From Pegoplata infirma (taxonomy: Eukaryota; Arthropoda; Insecta; Diptera; Anthomyiidae): DNA of 64,000 bases. The notes under the pieces were generated by a model. It made no database searches. It saw only the letters and a program-made list of their open reading frames with translations, and was not told where the DNA came from. Position 1 is the first letter of the stretch. The number at the start of each line of letters is the position of its first letter. Where the stretch lies: the NCBI GenBank assembly GCA_963921195.1, contig OY992536.1, forward strand, positions 288,257,530 through 288,321,529. The letters run 5' to 3'. Of this stretch, positions 54,907 to 64,000 are shown in pieces. A program made the position numbers and the translations under genes.

Positions 54907-55921
54907 TAGGGATGTGCGATTAATCGATTAATTAATCACCTCGATTAATCGAAATCCTGATTAATCAATTAATCGATTAATCATACTTTCTGATTAATCA
55001 GAACTATGATTAATCAAGTAATTTTAATTTTGATTAATCAAAATTGAATAATTTTATTCAATTTTTTAAAAATGTTGGCAAAACAAAATAAAAGAATATT
55101 TACAAAATAAAAATAAAAATGAAAACAAAATTTATAAATTAATATGCCAAAATCAAACAATAAATTCAACAAAATTTTCCAAAATTGATTAAGAATGTTC
55201 ATTCATGGCAGATTGTAGATGATATGAGTTGGCCGTACGCCCAATAACAAGCATCCATGTTCAATTCTTTAAGAAATGGTTTTCTCGACGCCAATTGGTT
55301 GTATTGCACATGAGATCATTTAAAATTCCACAAAATTAAATAATTTCCGACACGGGCTCAATGCAGCAAGAAATAGTTCCCTTTGTAAGCACTTCGACGC
55401 TAAATGGCGTTTAATTGTGCATGAGCAGGAGATCATGTGCAATACAACAAAATTAATATTTGATACGGGTTCGTTTATGGTCCCATTTTATTAATTTCAA
55501 ATGATTGCAGGTACATACATGCATCCATTTTTTTAGATTCTGTAAAAAAATAATTTTCGAATGTGCAGACACCATGATAATAACTGCATTGTTTGCTGAA
55601 AGAACCATTAAAAGTCAATTCGACTAACATTTCATAAATTTTCTAACAAATTTTCAATAACAAAAAATTTTAAATACATGTGTATGTTTGTATGTGTATG
55701 TATGTAGATAAAAACAAAAAAAAAAAATATTCAATTATTCAAATTTTGAATATTCAACTTCCTGATTAATCAATTAATCATGAATTTTAATTATTCAAAA
55801 TATAAATTATTCGATTAATCATGATTTTGATTAATCAAAACTTTAGATTAATCGATTAATTGATTAATCAGGATATCGATTAATCAGAATGAATAAATAA
55901 TCGATTAATCGCACATCCCTA
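54907..55921. mobile_element. hAT-like foldback, TAGGGATGTGCGATTAATCG ends
   Basis: The ends TAGGGATGTGCGATTAATCG and its inverse are flanked by the exact 8-bp TSD ATTTTTAT (54899-54906, 55922-55929). The arms are arrays of ATTAATCGATTAATCA. The centre (about 55200-55650) is of normal complexity but shows no recognised coding segment. A (TATG)n microsatellite is near 55680-55706. Confidence 0.88.
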
Positions 55922-56026
55922 ATTTTTATTTATTTTATTATTTCATTTTTACCCTCTTTATTATTTTATGTTTATTTATTTACAATATTCTATTTTTAAA
56001 AATTTATTTATTTTTAACTTATCCCC

Positions 56027-56094
56027 ACCGAGATTCTAACACAAAACCAGTTGTTCGTGAAGCTTAGTCTCTAGCCACTGAGCTAAATATAAAT
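56027..56094 (-). other. tRNA-like module (TTTAGCTCAGTGGCTAGAG)
   Basis: Minus strand: TTTAGCTCAGTGGCTAGAGA is a near-consensus box A/D-arm. Box B is TGTTAGAATCTC, with one base altered from the 37935 homologue. No full cloverleaf. Confidence 0.55.
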
Positions 56095-56199
56095 AAGTAA
56101 TAATACTTAAAATCCATTTTCTGCTTTAACATTTGTGTATTTGCTAAAAAAAAATAACGAACATAATAAAACTAAGTGTTAGTCGGCGAGGTTTTCCTC

Positions 56200-56276
56200 C
56201 TTTAATGGCGCTGATTGCTAAGGAGTCGATTATAAATTTCCCAGCCGGTAGGACTTGGGTTCGAATCCCGCCAGGT
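56200..56276 (+). other. tRNA-Arg-like module
   Basis: GCGCTGATTGCTAAGGAGTCGA then TTGGGTTCGAATCCCGCC, with an intact box B and a paired T-stem. It is homologous to 36834-36909 in inverse orientation, including the CGAGGTTTTCCTCC leader. Confidence 0.6.
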
Positions 56277-56684
56277 CAGCAACATTTTTTTTACGTTTTT
56301 TTATGTTTTTTTTTTATATATTTATTCAATTTTTTTTAATTTTTTTTACAGTTCTATGAATTTTTCTATGAATCTAACAAAATCTATGAATAAAATTCTA
56401 TGAAATATTTTACCATACTAATGAATTATCATTCAGGCAATGAATTGTTTCATAGATTCTATGAATTTGGTTTTATGAAATTTGTTCATAGATATTATTA
56501 ACAATAATTCTTTCAGTGTAATGATTATTAAAGAAATTTGAGCTGGAGTAATCTTTCTCAAAGACTTTTAAATGATAAAAAATATGAAATATTTGTAAAA
56601 ACTTTAAGATGCACATGCATCTTTATAAAAAGCTTGTAGTATAAAAAGCTTGTAGTTCAAAAATAAACAAAAAGGTATTTTATT

Positions 56685-57018
56685 TAGGGTGACCATTTTT
56701 CAAGCTGAAGTTAATAGGCTCAAATCATGAAGTTTTTTTCTGATAGATTCTGAGACCTTTTCTAATTAGATTCTCAGGTCCTTTGTTTTTAAAGAAACAT
56801 GTATTCGAAACTGTTTACACTTTTGAATAGAAAAGTCTCCCAAAGTTGTTTTCTTCAAAAAATATCTCTTAAAAATATCCTACTTTACTTTGTATTTTTA
56901 GAATGTAACTCACCGAAATATCGGTCTAGGATCCCATAAATTATATTAATGACTTAAGTAATGGGAATACTTGTATATATTAAACTATGGCACAAAGTCA
57001 GTGAATATGGTCAGCCTA
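56685..57018. mobile_element. hAT-like foldback, TAGGGTGACCAT family, short copy
   Basis: The ends TAGGGTGACCATTTTTC and ATATGGTCAGCCTA match 46920-47757. The flanks ATTTTATT and ATTGAATT agree at 6 of 8 bases, as an eroded TSD would. It contains a mini-me scrap (CACCGAAATATCGGTCTAGG). Confidence 0.7.
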
Positions 57019-57218
57019 ATTGAATTAAATGTTGTTTAATTACACAGGAACACAAAAAAAAAAAAAGTGGCCAGACCCAGAGGGTAGACCCAGTTATTTC
57101 TAGGTTTTTGGGGTCGCTGAATCCGAATATGCCCATAAAAAATCATTTCAATTGCCAGTTTTTCCCCCACCGCCCCCCATTAACCCCCGGGAGGATTGAC
57201 TATTAACTGTCATACAAA

Positions 57219-58407
57219 GGCGACACGAAATAACTCCCACATGAAATAACTCCCACGAAATAACTCCCAATGAAATAAATCCCACCAAAAATTAAATATG
57301 TCCCAATGGAGAAAAAAATGAAATAAGTCCCAACCACAATGAAATAACTTCCACCTACAAAATGAAATAAGTGCCAATGAAATAACTCCCATTAATAATG
57401 AAAGAAGTCCCACTAAAAAAATTTAGAAATCTCAACAAAAATTAAACAAACAATAAGGAAAAATATATCAGTTCAGTCGAGAACGAGGATCCTGATGTTA
57501 TTTTCGGTGCAATACAAACAAGTTATAATAACTGCCAAATGCGAAACTTGACGGCTGATTTGTTTTTTTTTCAGAGTTTTTCGAAACATGCAAAAATACA
57601 TTGAGTGTTCTATTTGACTTGCTTCGGTTACATTCAAACATTGCAGCGATGTTTTGCAACTATTTTTGGTACCAATTTTTCGCGTGCGGTCCTTTTTGCC
57701 ACAAATTTGTATGTTACCGATCATTTAAAAGATTTAATTACAACCTGTTGTAAAAAGCGCCGCAGGCGAAAATTTGGTACCAAAAATCGCGGTGATTTTT
57801 GGTACCAAATTTTCGCCTGCGGCGCTATTTACTATAAGTTCTGATTAAATCTTTTAAATTTTCATCTGCGGTGCTTTTTTCAACAATCTTGTATGTTATC
57901 GAAAAACTTTCTATGTTATCGAAAACACATCACGTTAGATAACTTTCGCGTTCTCCTTTTTTTTATAACAATTTTGTATTCTAACGAAAATATTTTCGGC
58001 TGCAGTGCGCTCTTACCTCAAAAATCCTTGCCGGTTTTGGAAGCAAAATTTCTAAAACATACAAATTTGTTAAAAATGCATTTCGTCCTAAAATTTGGTA
58101 CTAAAATCACAACGAATTTTAATTTATTAATAATAATATTCTATAAGTCAAAATGTTCCAGATACTTCCACCAACAATGAAGCAATAGTGGGAGTTATTT
58201 CATCGCTATTGTAGTGGGAGTTCTTTCATATGAAAGAACTCCCACCGAAAAAATTATGAAATAACTCCCAACAAAAATGATAAAAGTCCCACTAAATTGG
58301 TAGTTATTTCATATGAAATAACTCCCAACTTTGTATGGAATTTTTTTTGGGACTTATTTCATTTTTTAGGTGGGAGTTATTTCATGTGGGAGTTATTTCG
58401 TGTCGCC
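57219..58407. mobile_element. Foldback of GAAATAACTCCCA words with 9-bp TSD
   Basis: The ends GGCGACACGAAATAACTCCC and its inverse are flanked by the direct repeat TCATACAAA (57210-57218, 58408-58416). It sits in the left arm of the palindrome 57043-59156. The right arm holds the empty site TCTCATAGAAACTTAAAATT (inverse, near 58985), confirming the boundaries. A 9-bp TSD suggests a Mutator-like rather than hAT mobiliser, but the family is inferred. Confidence 0.88.
57756..57826. repeat. Perfect 33-bp-arm hairpin
   Basis: The arms 57756-57788 and 57794-57826 are exact reverse complements (AGCGCCGCAGGCGAAAATTT..) around a 5-base loop GCGGT. It lies at the centre of the 57219-58407 element, and weaker outer copies of the same word (CATCTGCGGTGCTTTTT) surround it. 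Confidence 0.9.
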
Positions 58408-59159
58408 TCATACAAACTTAAAATTAATGTGCACTTTTATGTTCAATTGCCAGCTAAACCCTAAAATGATAACAAAAAAAATTATGTGACCCTTCCCTCA
58501 ACCCCTAGCACGCCCTTACAATCCCCTGATGGGGGATGCATTTTGAGTGTTTATACAAAATTAATATGTATATGGATTTCTATGTTTTTTGGACCGCTAA
58601 AACCGAATATGACTACAAAAAGTCTATAATACCCCTCCCTAACTCCCTAGTACCCCTTGCTACACCCTACAGGGGATTTAATTTTGATTAAATTTGGTTA
58701 AAATTTTAATGAAAATTTCAAAATTAAATCCCCTATAGGGCGGAGTAAGGGGTGCTAGGGAGTGAGGGAGGGGAAATATAAATTTTTTGTAGTCATATTC
58801 GGTTTTAGCGGTCCAAAAAACATAGAAATCCACATACATCTTAATTTTGTATAAGCACTCAAAATGCATCCCCCTTCAGGGGGTTGTAAGGGCGTGCTAG
58901 GGGTTGAGGGAAGGGTCACATAATTTTTTTGTTGTCATTTTAGGTTTCAGCTGCCAAAAAAACATAAAAGTACACATTAATTTTAAGTTTCTATGAGAAT
59001 TAAAAGTCAATCCTCTAAGGGGTTATAGGGGGCGGTAGGGGGAAAACTGGCAATTGAAATGATTTTTTATGGTCATATTCAGTGACCCCAAAAACCTAGA
59101 AATAACTGGGTCTACCCTCTGGGTCTGGCCACTTTTTTTTTTTTTGTGTGCCTGTGTTA

Positions 59160-59768
59160 TTATAAAGATAAATACTACTTTTTAATTTATGTTTTTCTTT
59201 AACAAAAACAAAAGACTTGTCTAAATTTAGAATTAAGATACAGTCTTAAAATAACAAATTTTAATTGACATAAAATAACAAAGTAATCTTAAATTTTGTA
59301 ATTTGTCAAAAGATGCAAAAGATGTCTTGCAAATGCAGATAAATTGTGTTTAAAATTTAAATCTTATCTACAACTAACGGATTTTCGACAATTTGAACGA
59401 GCCTACAGATTTTCTTAACGCATGGTTCTTGGGGTATGGAATTTAAAGGTTTTCTGATTTCGGGACACGCTTATGTGCTTTCATCCAATTTTGGCAAATA
59501 ATCATTTTTTCAAATATTCTATTCAGACATCATCTCTTAAAAGATTATTTTCTATTTTTTAACTTAATTCTAAAGATATAAAATTAATAAGAATGGGTTA
59601 ATATTTTTGTTCCTTTCATTTTTATAGTTTTTGAAATGTAATTGATAACTTATGTTTTTTAAATGCATACAAAAGATTTAAAATCAATTATACAGACTAA
59701 TTGGATTAACTATTTATTAATTTTTACATTTTATGCCTAATAGGGTGATTAGTAAGGTGGGTTGTTTT
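59160..59768. other. Intergenic stretch, nothing recognised
   Basis: No gene or repeat ends. The last 8 bases (GTTGTTTT) are the left TSD of the next element. Confidence 0.4.
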
Positions 59769-60456
59769 TAGGGCCGTCTTAAGGTATGGCGGGGGCCCTG
59801 GACACACAAGAATTTGGGGGCACCCTGGAAAGTTAAAAGTTGCAACATAAAAAAAAAAGATTGTTCTGTTTTTGTTTTAAGAATTAGGACCTACAAAAAA
59901 TTTAAAAATATATATGAGCAATTGTCATTAACTTTTAATATTTAAGAAAAAAAAAATTGCGATTTTTTTTTCGTGGCACATTGATAAGACTTTGTAGGTA
60001 AATAACATTATAAATAAGTAATTCAAATCCGTCCGCGTGCATTAATTTGAGCGATCGCACCCAAAACTATGGCGGTTTAAAGTTAACATTTTTAAAAAAA
60101 ATGTCAAAATTACATTTTTTATCCGAAGTTAACCAAACGTACCATTTTGTATTATGCTTACCCAGAGCTAAAATACATATTCAAACATGCATAAAATCTT
60201 TGTTAAATATCGAGATATTTGCATTAAACCAATTTTTTTTTGGCACATTTTCCAATATTTTGGAAATAAAAATGTTTCCAGCGGTTTTATTTTTTTTTTT
60301 TTTAAATATTACCAAATGCATTAACAATATCTCAACAAATTCTTAGTTAACACCATTATTCTATCTCTAATAGGTAAGAAACAGCAGTGGGTTAAATGGA
60401 ACATTTTTGAAAAAAAAAATTAATAATTTTGAATTTATTTTTTTTTTTTAATATTA

Positions 60457-61724
60457 AAGCTACGTTCACAATGTCGGAGTCACTCCACTCTCGGCCACAG
60501 ATTGAAATGTTAACTGTACACTCAACCAAAAATCATTGTATTCCCAAAGAAAATCGTTGTAAATTCAACAGAAATCATTGTTGATTTTGACCCTACAAAT
60601 ATTTATGTTGATTTCAATAAAAATTGTTGTCAGTTTTTGTAAAAGTTGATCAACTCGTTTTTTTGTTAATCAACTCGTATTTTATGTAAATTCAACTCAT
60701 ATTTTTGTTAATGTAAGAAATTTTATTATTAAAAAAAAAAGCTTGTTGTTATTTGTAAATATTCTTTTATTAAGTATAAATCACAATATTTTTTTATTTC
60801 CGGCTTTTTAAGCTGCAATATTTGAAGATTTTCACTCATACTTCGTTTATTCATGTTATGCACCCATTAGCCATTCTCTAATTATCTGATGATACCAAAA
60901 CAAAATCCTAAAAGAAAACAAAAAACGTTTTATTTAATATAGTATGAATACATAAAGTTATCAATGTAATTTATTACTTACCAAATATTTACAGATCAGA
61001 TCCTATTTTTATTTATTTTTCTAATATTAAATAATTTTATAAGAAACAAACACATTAAATAATTTTATAAGAGACATTTCACATTGCTACCAACTCACTC
61101 GTTCACTCGTTATAATAAAAAAAAAACGAACGAACAGGGTTGTTTTTTCTTTTTTGTTTCATCTATTGAATTCTGTAGACGCCATTGTAATAGTTGAAAC
61201 AAGTATACTGATTATTCAACGATATCAACATTAATTTTTGTTGAATACGGCATTATTCTGTAAAACTTGATCTACAATGGGTTTACTAATATTTCTACTA
61301 AGATATTTCTATGAGTGTACAAAATACAGAGTGGAGTTCTGTCACATTGTATTTGTCAGTTTACTTACTTGTCTCATAATTGGGTAAAATTATCCCACTA
61401 AATTTAGTTTATGTTTGAAATTATATTTTTTTTTAAGTTTTAAAATATTTTATTTCATTTTAAATTGTTTTAATATAAAATTTTTTGATTTGTTTATTTT
61501 TTTTCAATGACATTATTAGTGATGGCACTTTTACAGGGGTGTATTTTTCTCTGTTAACGGTTAACATACCTCTGTTAACTCCAGATTGGAACTCCAGAGT
61601 AGAACATGTTTGACTCTGGAGTGGATTGAAAAAGGATAGTCAAATTCAAAAATATGAAAGTGCAAAAGGGAAAGATATAAAATTTTCCACAGATTGGAGT
61701 ACTCCAACATTGTGAATGCGGCTT
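60457..61724. mobile_element. Foldback with AAGCTACGTTCACAATG ends
   Basis: AAGCTACGTTCACAATGTCG and CAACATTGTGAATGCGGCTT are imperfect inverse ends, and CTCCACTCT / AGAGTAGAAC-type words are mirrored inside. The TSD is unclear. It hosts 60519-61317. Confidence 0.6.
60519..61317. mobile_element. TA|CAC-type foldback of AATCGTTGTAAATTCAAC words
   Basis: The ends CACTCAACCAAAAATCATTG and TTTCTATGAGTG are flanked by TA (60517-60518, 61318-61319). TTGTTGATTTCAAT and GTTGATCAACTCG words dominate the arms. Confidence 0.68.
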
Positions 61725-63069
61725 AAATGTCTGATTTTACAGTGTTGTCCTTCACTGAATATTGAAACTATTCAAAGTATAATTAATAATGCAAATATTA
61801 AGGTTATTACGAAATATTTTAACGTTATTACTAATTTTATCAAGGTTATAAAAAATTTTAGCGATTTTTCGCGATTTTCGCGACTGCAAAAATCAATGGA
61901 CTAATTTTGAAATATTATTTGAATAAGACATGTCAAAATCTATCAAAATACATTTCTTTTCTACTTTATTTAAGTAATGTAAGATTTTATATAACCATTA
62001 AATTTAAAGGTATCAAAAATTTAAAACCACCGAAAAACCGCTTAAACGTTAAATTTTTTCGGGTGCGAATTAATTGAAGATAGACAATTAAATAGACTAC
62101 CAAACGCGCCTTTCACCGACCAATTTCTATAAGCGGCCTGGATGTGCCTTACAAAAAAGTGAAAACTGAAAAACACCGCGGAATTCGCCAATATTAACTT
62201 TTGATCAATGTTGCTTTCCATGATTTATTATATTTGCACATACCATTGTTTCTACATGTTCAACTTTCAGCCATGCACATTTGGCTGTCAAATAATGCAA
62301 AACTAAAATATCGAAATTTTGCAAAAAATTTAAAAAGTTCATAAAATTTTTGCAATTGAATATTTTTTGGGTGCGTTTGTAAATCAAGTGGGAAGTGGTA
62401 AATTATAAAGTTCACAAAGCATTCGGAACCATTCGGAATAAAACTGGGAGTGTGCCTCGCAAAAAACAGACTTTTTAAAAAATTCACGTTTTTTCTTCCC
62501 ATCTTTGGAGAGCTGCAGCTTCGTAACTATTGCGAGCACATCACTCGAATCAGTCTCAGATTGTGCATATTTACAAGGGCTTTTACCATGTGTATTTGAA
62601 TTTTAAAATTACAGTTTGCACCAAAAGTTACAATCAAAAAACCTCGAAAAATTGAAAATTGAAAAAAATTGGTATCAAAGATTTAGGTCCATGTAACTTT
62701 TTTCTTATTGATGGCACATCCACTGAACCTACACCAAATAATTGCCCAAGTCTACTGATTAAACGGTATAAAATTTGGAGCAATAGCTTTAACGCACCCA
62801 ACAATATGGAACTTTGAACGAAAAATTTCATGAGAGTATCAAGCGATTTTTTTACATTTTTCAACTTTGCACGTTCCTTACCATGAGATAATGAGACTAT
62901 TTGCTCTGTGCCTTTGCAGAATTACTCATTATGGTTCCCTTAACATATCTACATTCACAGGTACCACCTAGTTTACAAATAAAAATGTTATTGCGAAATT
63001 AGTAAAATATCACAAGCGTTAAAAGTTAATGACAAAAGTCCATATATATTGTGAGTAGGGTAATTCTAG

Positions 63070-63790
63070 CTCGAGGTATTTTTTCTTTTCTACAAGAAAA
63101 GGTTCCCAGAAGCAGATACTTTTTCTATCGTAAAAAGGAATCAAAATCTGAGACTTTTTTTATTGGGAAAAGTTCTCAGGATCGGATACTATAGGAAACC
63201 TTTTTTAAGAAAAATGTCACAGAATCTGAGGGTTTTTCTCCAAAACAAATGTCTCAGAATCTAAGACTTTTTCTAGAGTAAAAAGGTTTTAGAATCTGAA
63301 ACTTTTTTATAGGAAAAATCCGAGATTTCTGAGAATTTTTCTATAAGAAAACGATCTCATAATCTAATACTCTTTCTATAGGAAAAAGGTATCAGAATCA
63401 AAGACTCTTTCTATATGAAAAAGGTATCATAATCTGAGACTTTTTCTTATAACCTAAGACTTTTTCTATAGGAAAAAGATCTCAGACTCAAAGACTCTAT
63501 TTTAATATAAATGGTCTTTGAGACCATTTATATAAAATATGAGATTTTTTATAAAGGAAAAATTCTAAAAATTTAATTTTTTTTCTATAAGAAAAAGATC
63601 TAAATCTGAGACTTTTTCTATACGAATGTCTCAGAGACTAAAACTTTTTCTATAAGACAAATGTCCCAGAACCTGAGACCATTTATGCAGGAAAATGAGT
63701 TTAAGAACTTCTGCCATAGAAAAATTCTCAGATTTAAACTTTTTCTGAATCTGAAATTTATACGAAAATTTTAAATTAAGTTTTAAAAAC
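63070..63790. repeat. Dispersed satellite array (CTCAGAATCTGAG)
   Basis: About 20 degenerate ~35-bp units, introduced by GCTCGAGGTATTTTTTC, the same lead-in as at 53270 and 54075. It lies inside the element 59769-63933. Confidence 0.78.
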
Positions 63791-64000
63791 AACTCGTTTA
63801 TTCTCTTAAAAACAGCAGTATAAAGGGAAAAATGATCATGAAAAATTAACATACGTTTTTGGCCTTTCGGGCCCCCGTAGGGTCGGTGCCCTGGGCACGT
63901 GTCCAGTGTGCCCTAATGGTTAAACCGGTACTGGTCGTTTTGCCACTTTGCCTTTGGATTGAAAAAGTTTATCCGGCAAAAGTCTACCCAGAAGGTATAT

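Larger units (their letters stand above)
54725..56518. mobile_element. TA|CAC-type foldback (CACTGAAA ends) with two tRNA-like modules
   Basis: The ends CACTGAAACAATTTTGTTCA and TAACAATAATTCTTTCAGTG are flanked by TA (54723-54724, 56519-56520). TTCTATGAA and TCATAGATT words make up the arms. Modules at 56027-56094 (-) and 56200-56276 (+) match those at 37935 and 36834 in inverse order, so this is the simpler homologue of 34994-38291. It hosts 54907-55921. Confidence 0.78.
57043..59156. mobile_element. Giant palindromic element, CACAGG ends, TTA TSD
   Basis: The ends CACAGGAACACAAAAAAA and TTTTTTGTGTGCCTGTG are flanked by TTA (57040-57042, 59157-59159). Without the insert 57219-58407, the two ~450-bp arms are inverted copies meeting near 58700. 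They carry GGGTAGACCCAG, CCAGTTTTTCCCCCACCG and CCCTCCCTAACTCCCTAG segments. No transposase was recognised. Confidence 0.85.
59769..63933. mobile_element. 4.2-kb hAT-like element, eroded
   Basis: The left end TAGGGCCGTCTTAAGGTATG and inverted right end CAGTACCGGTTTAACCATTA both continue into GGGCACACTGG / GGGGGCCCTGGACAC motifs. Flanks GTTGTTTT (59761-59768) and GTCGTTTT (63934-63941) agree at 7 of 8 bases. Interior open frames (60047-60346 +, 62205-62864 -) show no domain that I recognise, so any transposase is decayed beyond recognition. It hosts 60457-61724 and a satellite array. Confidence 0.6.

Noticed and set aside
36834..56276. tRNA-like modules as functional tRNA genes
   Set aside because: Anticodon and acceptor stems do not pair and no complete cloverleaf can be drawn; only box A/B-like parts and T-arms are convincing.
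59326..59346. ATGTCTTGCAAATGCAGATAA, a tiny Cys-containing frame
   Set aside because: It resembles the start of a metallothionein but stops after six codons, with no downstream Cys exon, donor site or MRE.
60047..60346. 99-codon frame inside the 4.2-kb hAT-like element as a transposase piece
   Set aside because: No BED finger, DDE or dimerisation motif could be recognised, so no function is assigned.

Overview
The window looks like nuclear DNA of a higher fly (Schizophora, probably a calyptrate such as a blow fly, flesh fly or house-fly relative). The evidence is six two-exon genes for small cysteine-rich proteins of the fly MtnB/C/D/E metallothionein type, with GT-AG introns, TATA boxes, AATAAA signals and metal response element (MRE) cores. 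It also carries many interspersed elements with the (TA)n and (GTCY)n proto-microsatellites of dipteran mini-me/DINE-1 elements. The species is not identifiable from the sequence alone. The DNA is very AT-rich and no other protein-coding host gene was recognised.

Gene layout: MT-1 (18856-19053, -) and MT-2 (28059-28701, +) are divergent but 9 kb apart. MT-3 (40201-40405, -) and MT-4 (41620-41823, +) are divergent, 1.2 kb apart. MT-5 (49214-49414, -) and MT-6 (51363-51578, +) are divergent, 1.95 kb apart. MT-3 pairs with MT-6 and MT-4 with MT-5 in protein sequence, identical first exons and upstream modules. The 40.2-51.6 kb block is therefore an inverted duplication of a divergent two-gene module. 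All six should act as cytosolic copper/cadmium/zinc chelators induced through MTF-1 at the MREs.

Everything else is a deep stack of mobile and foldback DNA. Target-site duplications (TSDs) readable by eye define about a dozen hAT-like elements with 8-bp TSDs; one carries a decayed hAT transposase, and two abut as a dimer with three copies of the same TSD. Other classes are a family of elements with ends TA|CAC..GTG|TA, a Tc1-like element with transposase remnants, a Transib-like element with a 5-bp TSD, elements with 3-bp TSDs, one element with a 9-bp TSD whose empty site is preserved in the opposite arm of its host palindrome, a LINE 3' fragment, and a dispersed satellite built on two palindromes. 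Several foldbacks carry tRNA-like modules with Pol III box B motifs.

Regions: 0-16 kb is nested mini-me and foldback elements; 16.4-18.7 kb a long-TIR element abutting MT-1; 19.7-28 kb TE-filled space between MT-1 and MT-2; 30-39.6 kb a Tc1-like element, hAT-like MITEs and the tRNA-like composite; 40-52 kb the palindromic MT block with a TE-filled axis; 52-64 kb satellite and nested foldbacks.
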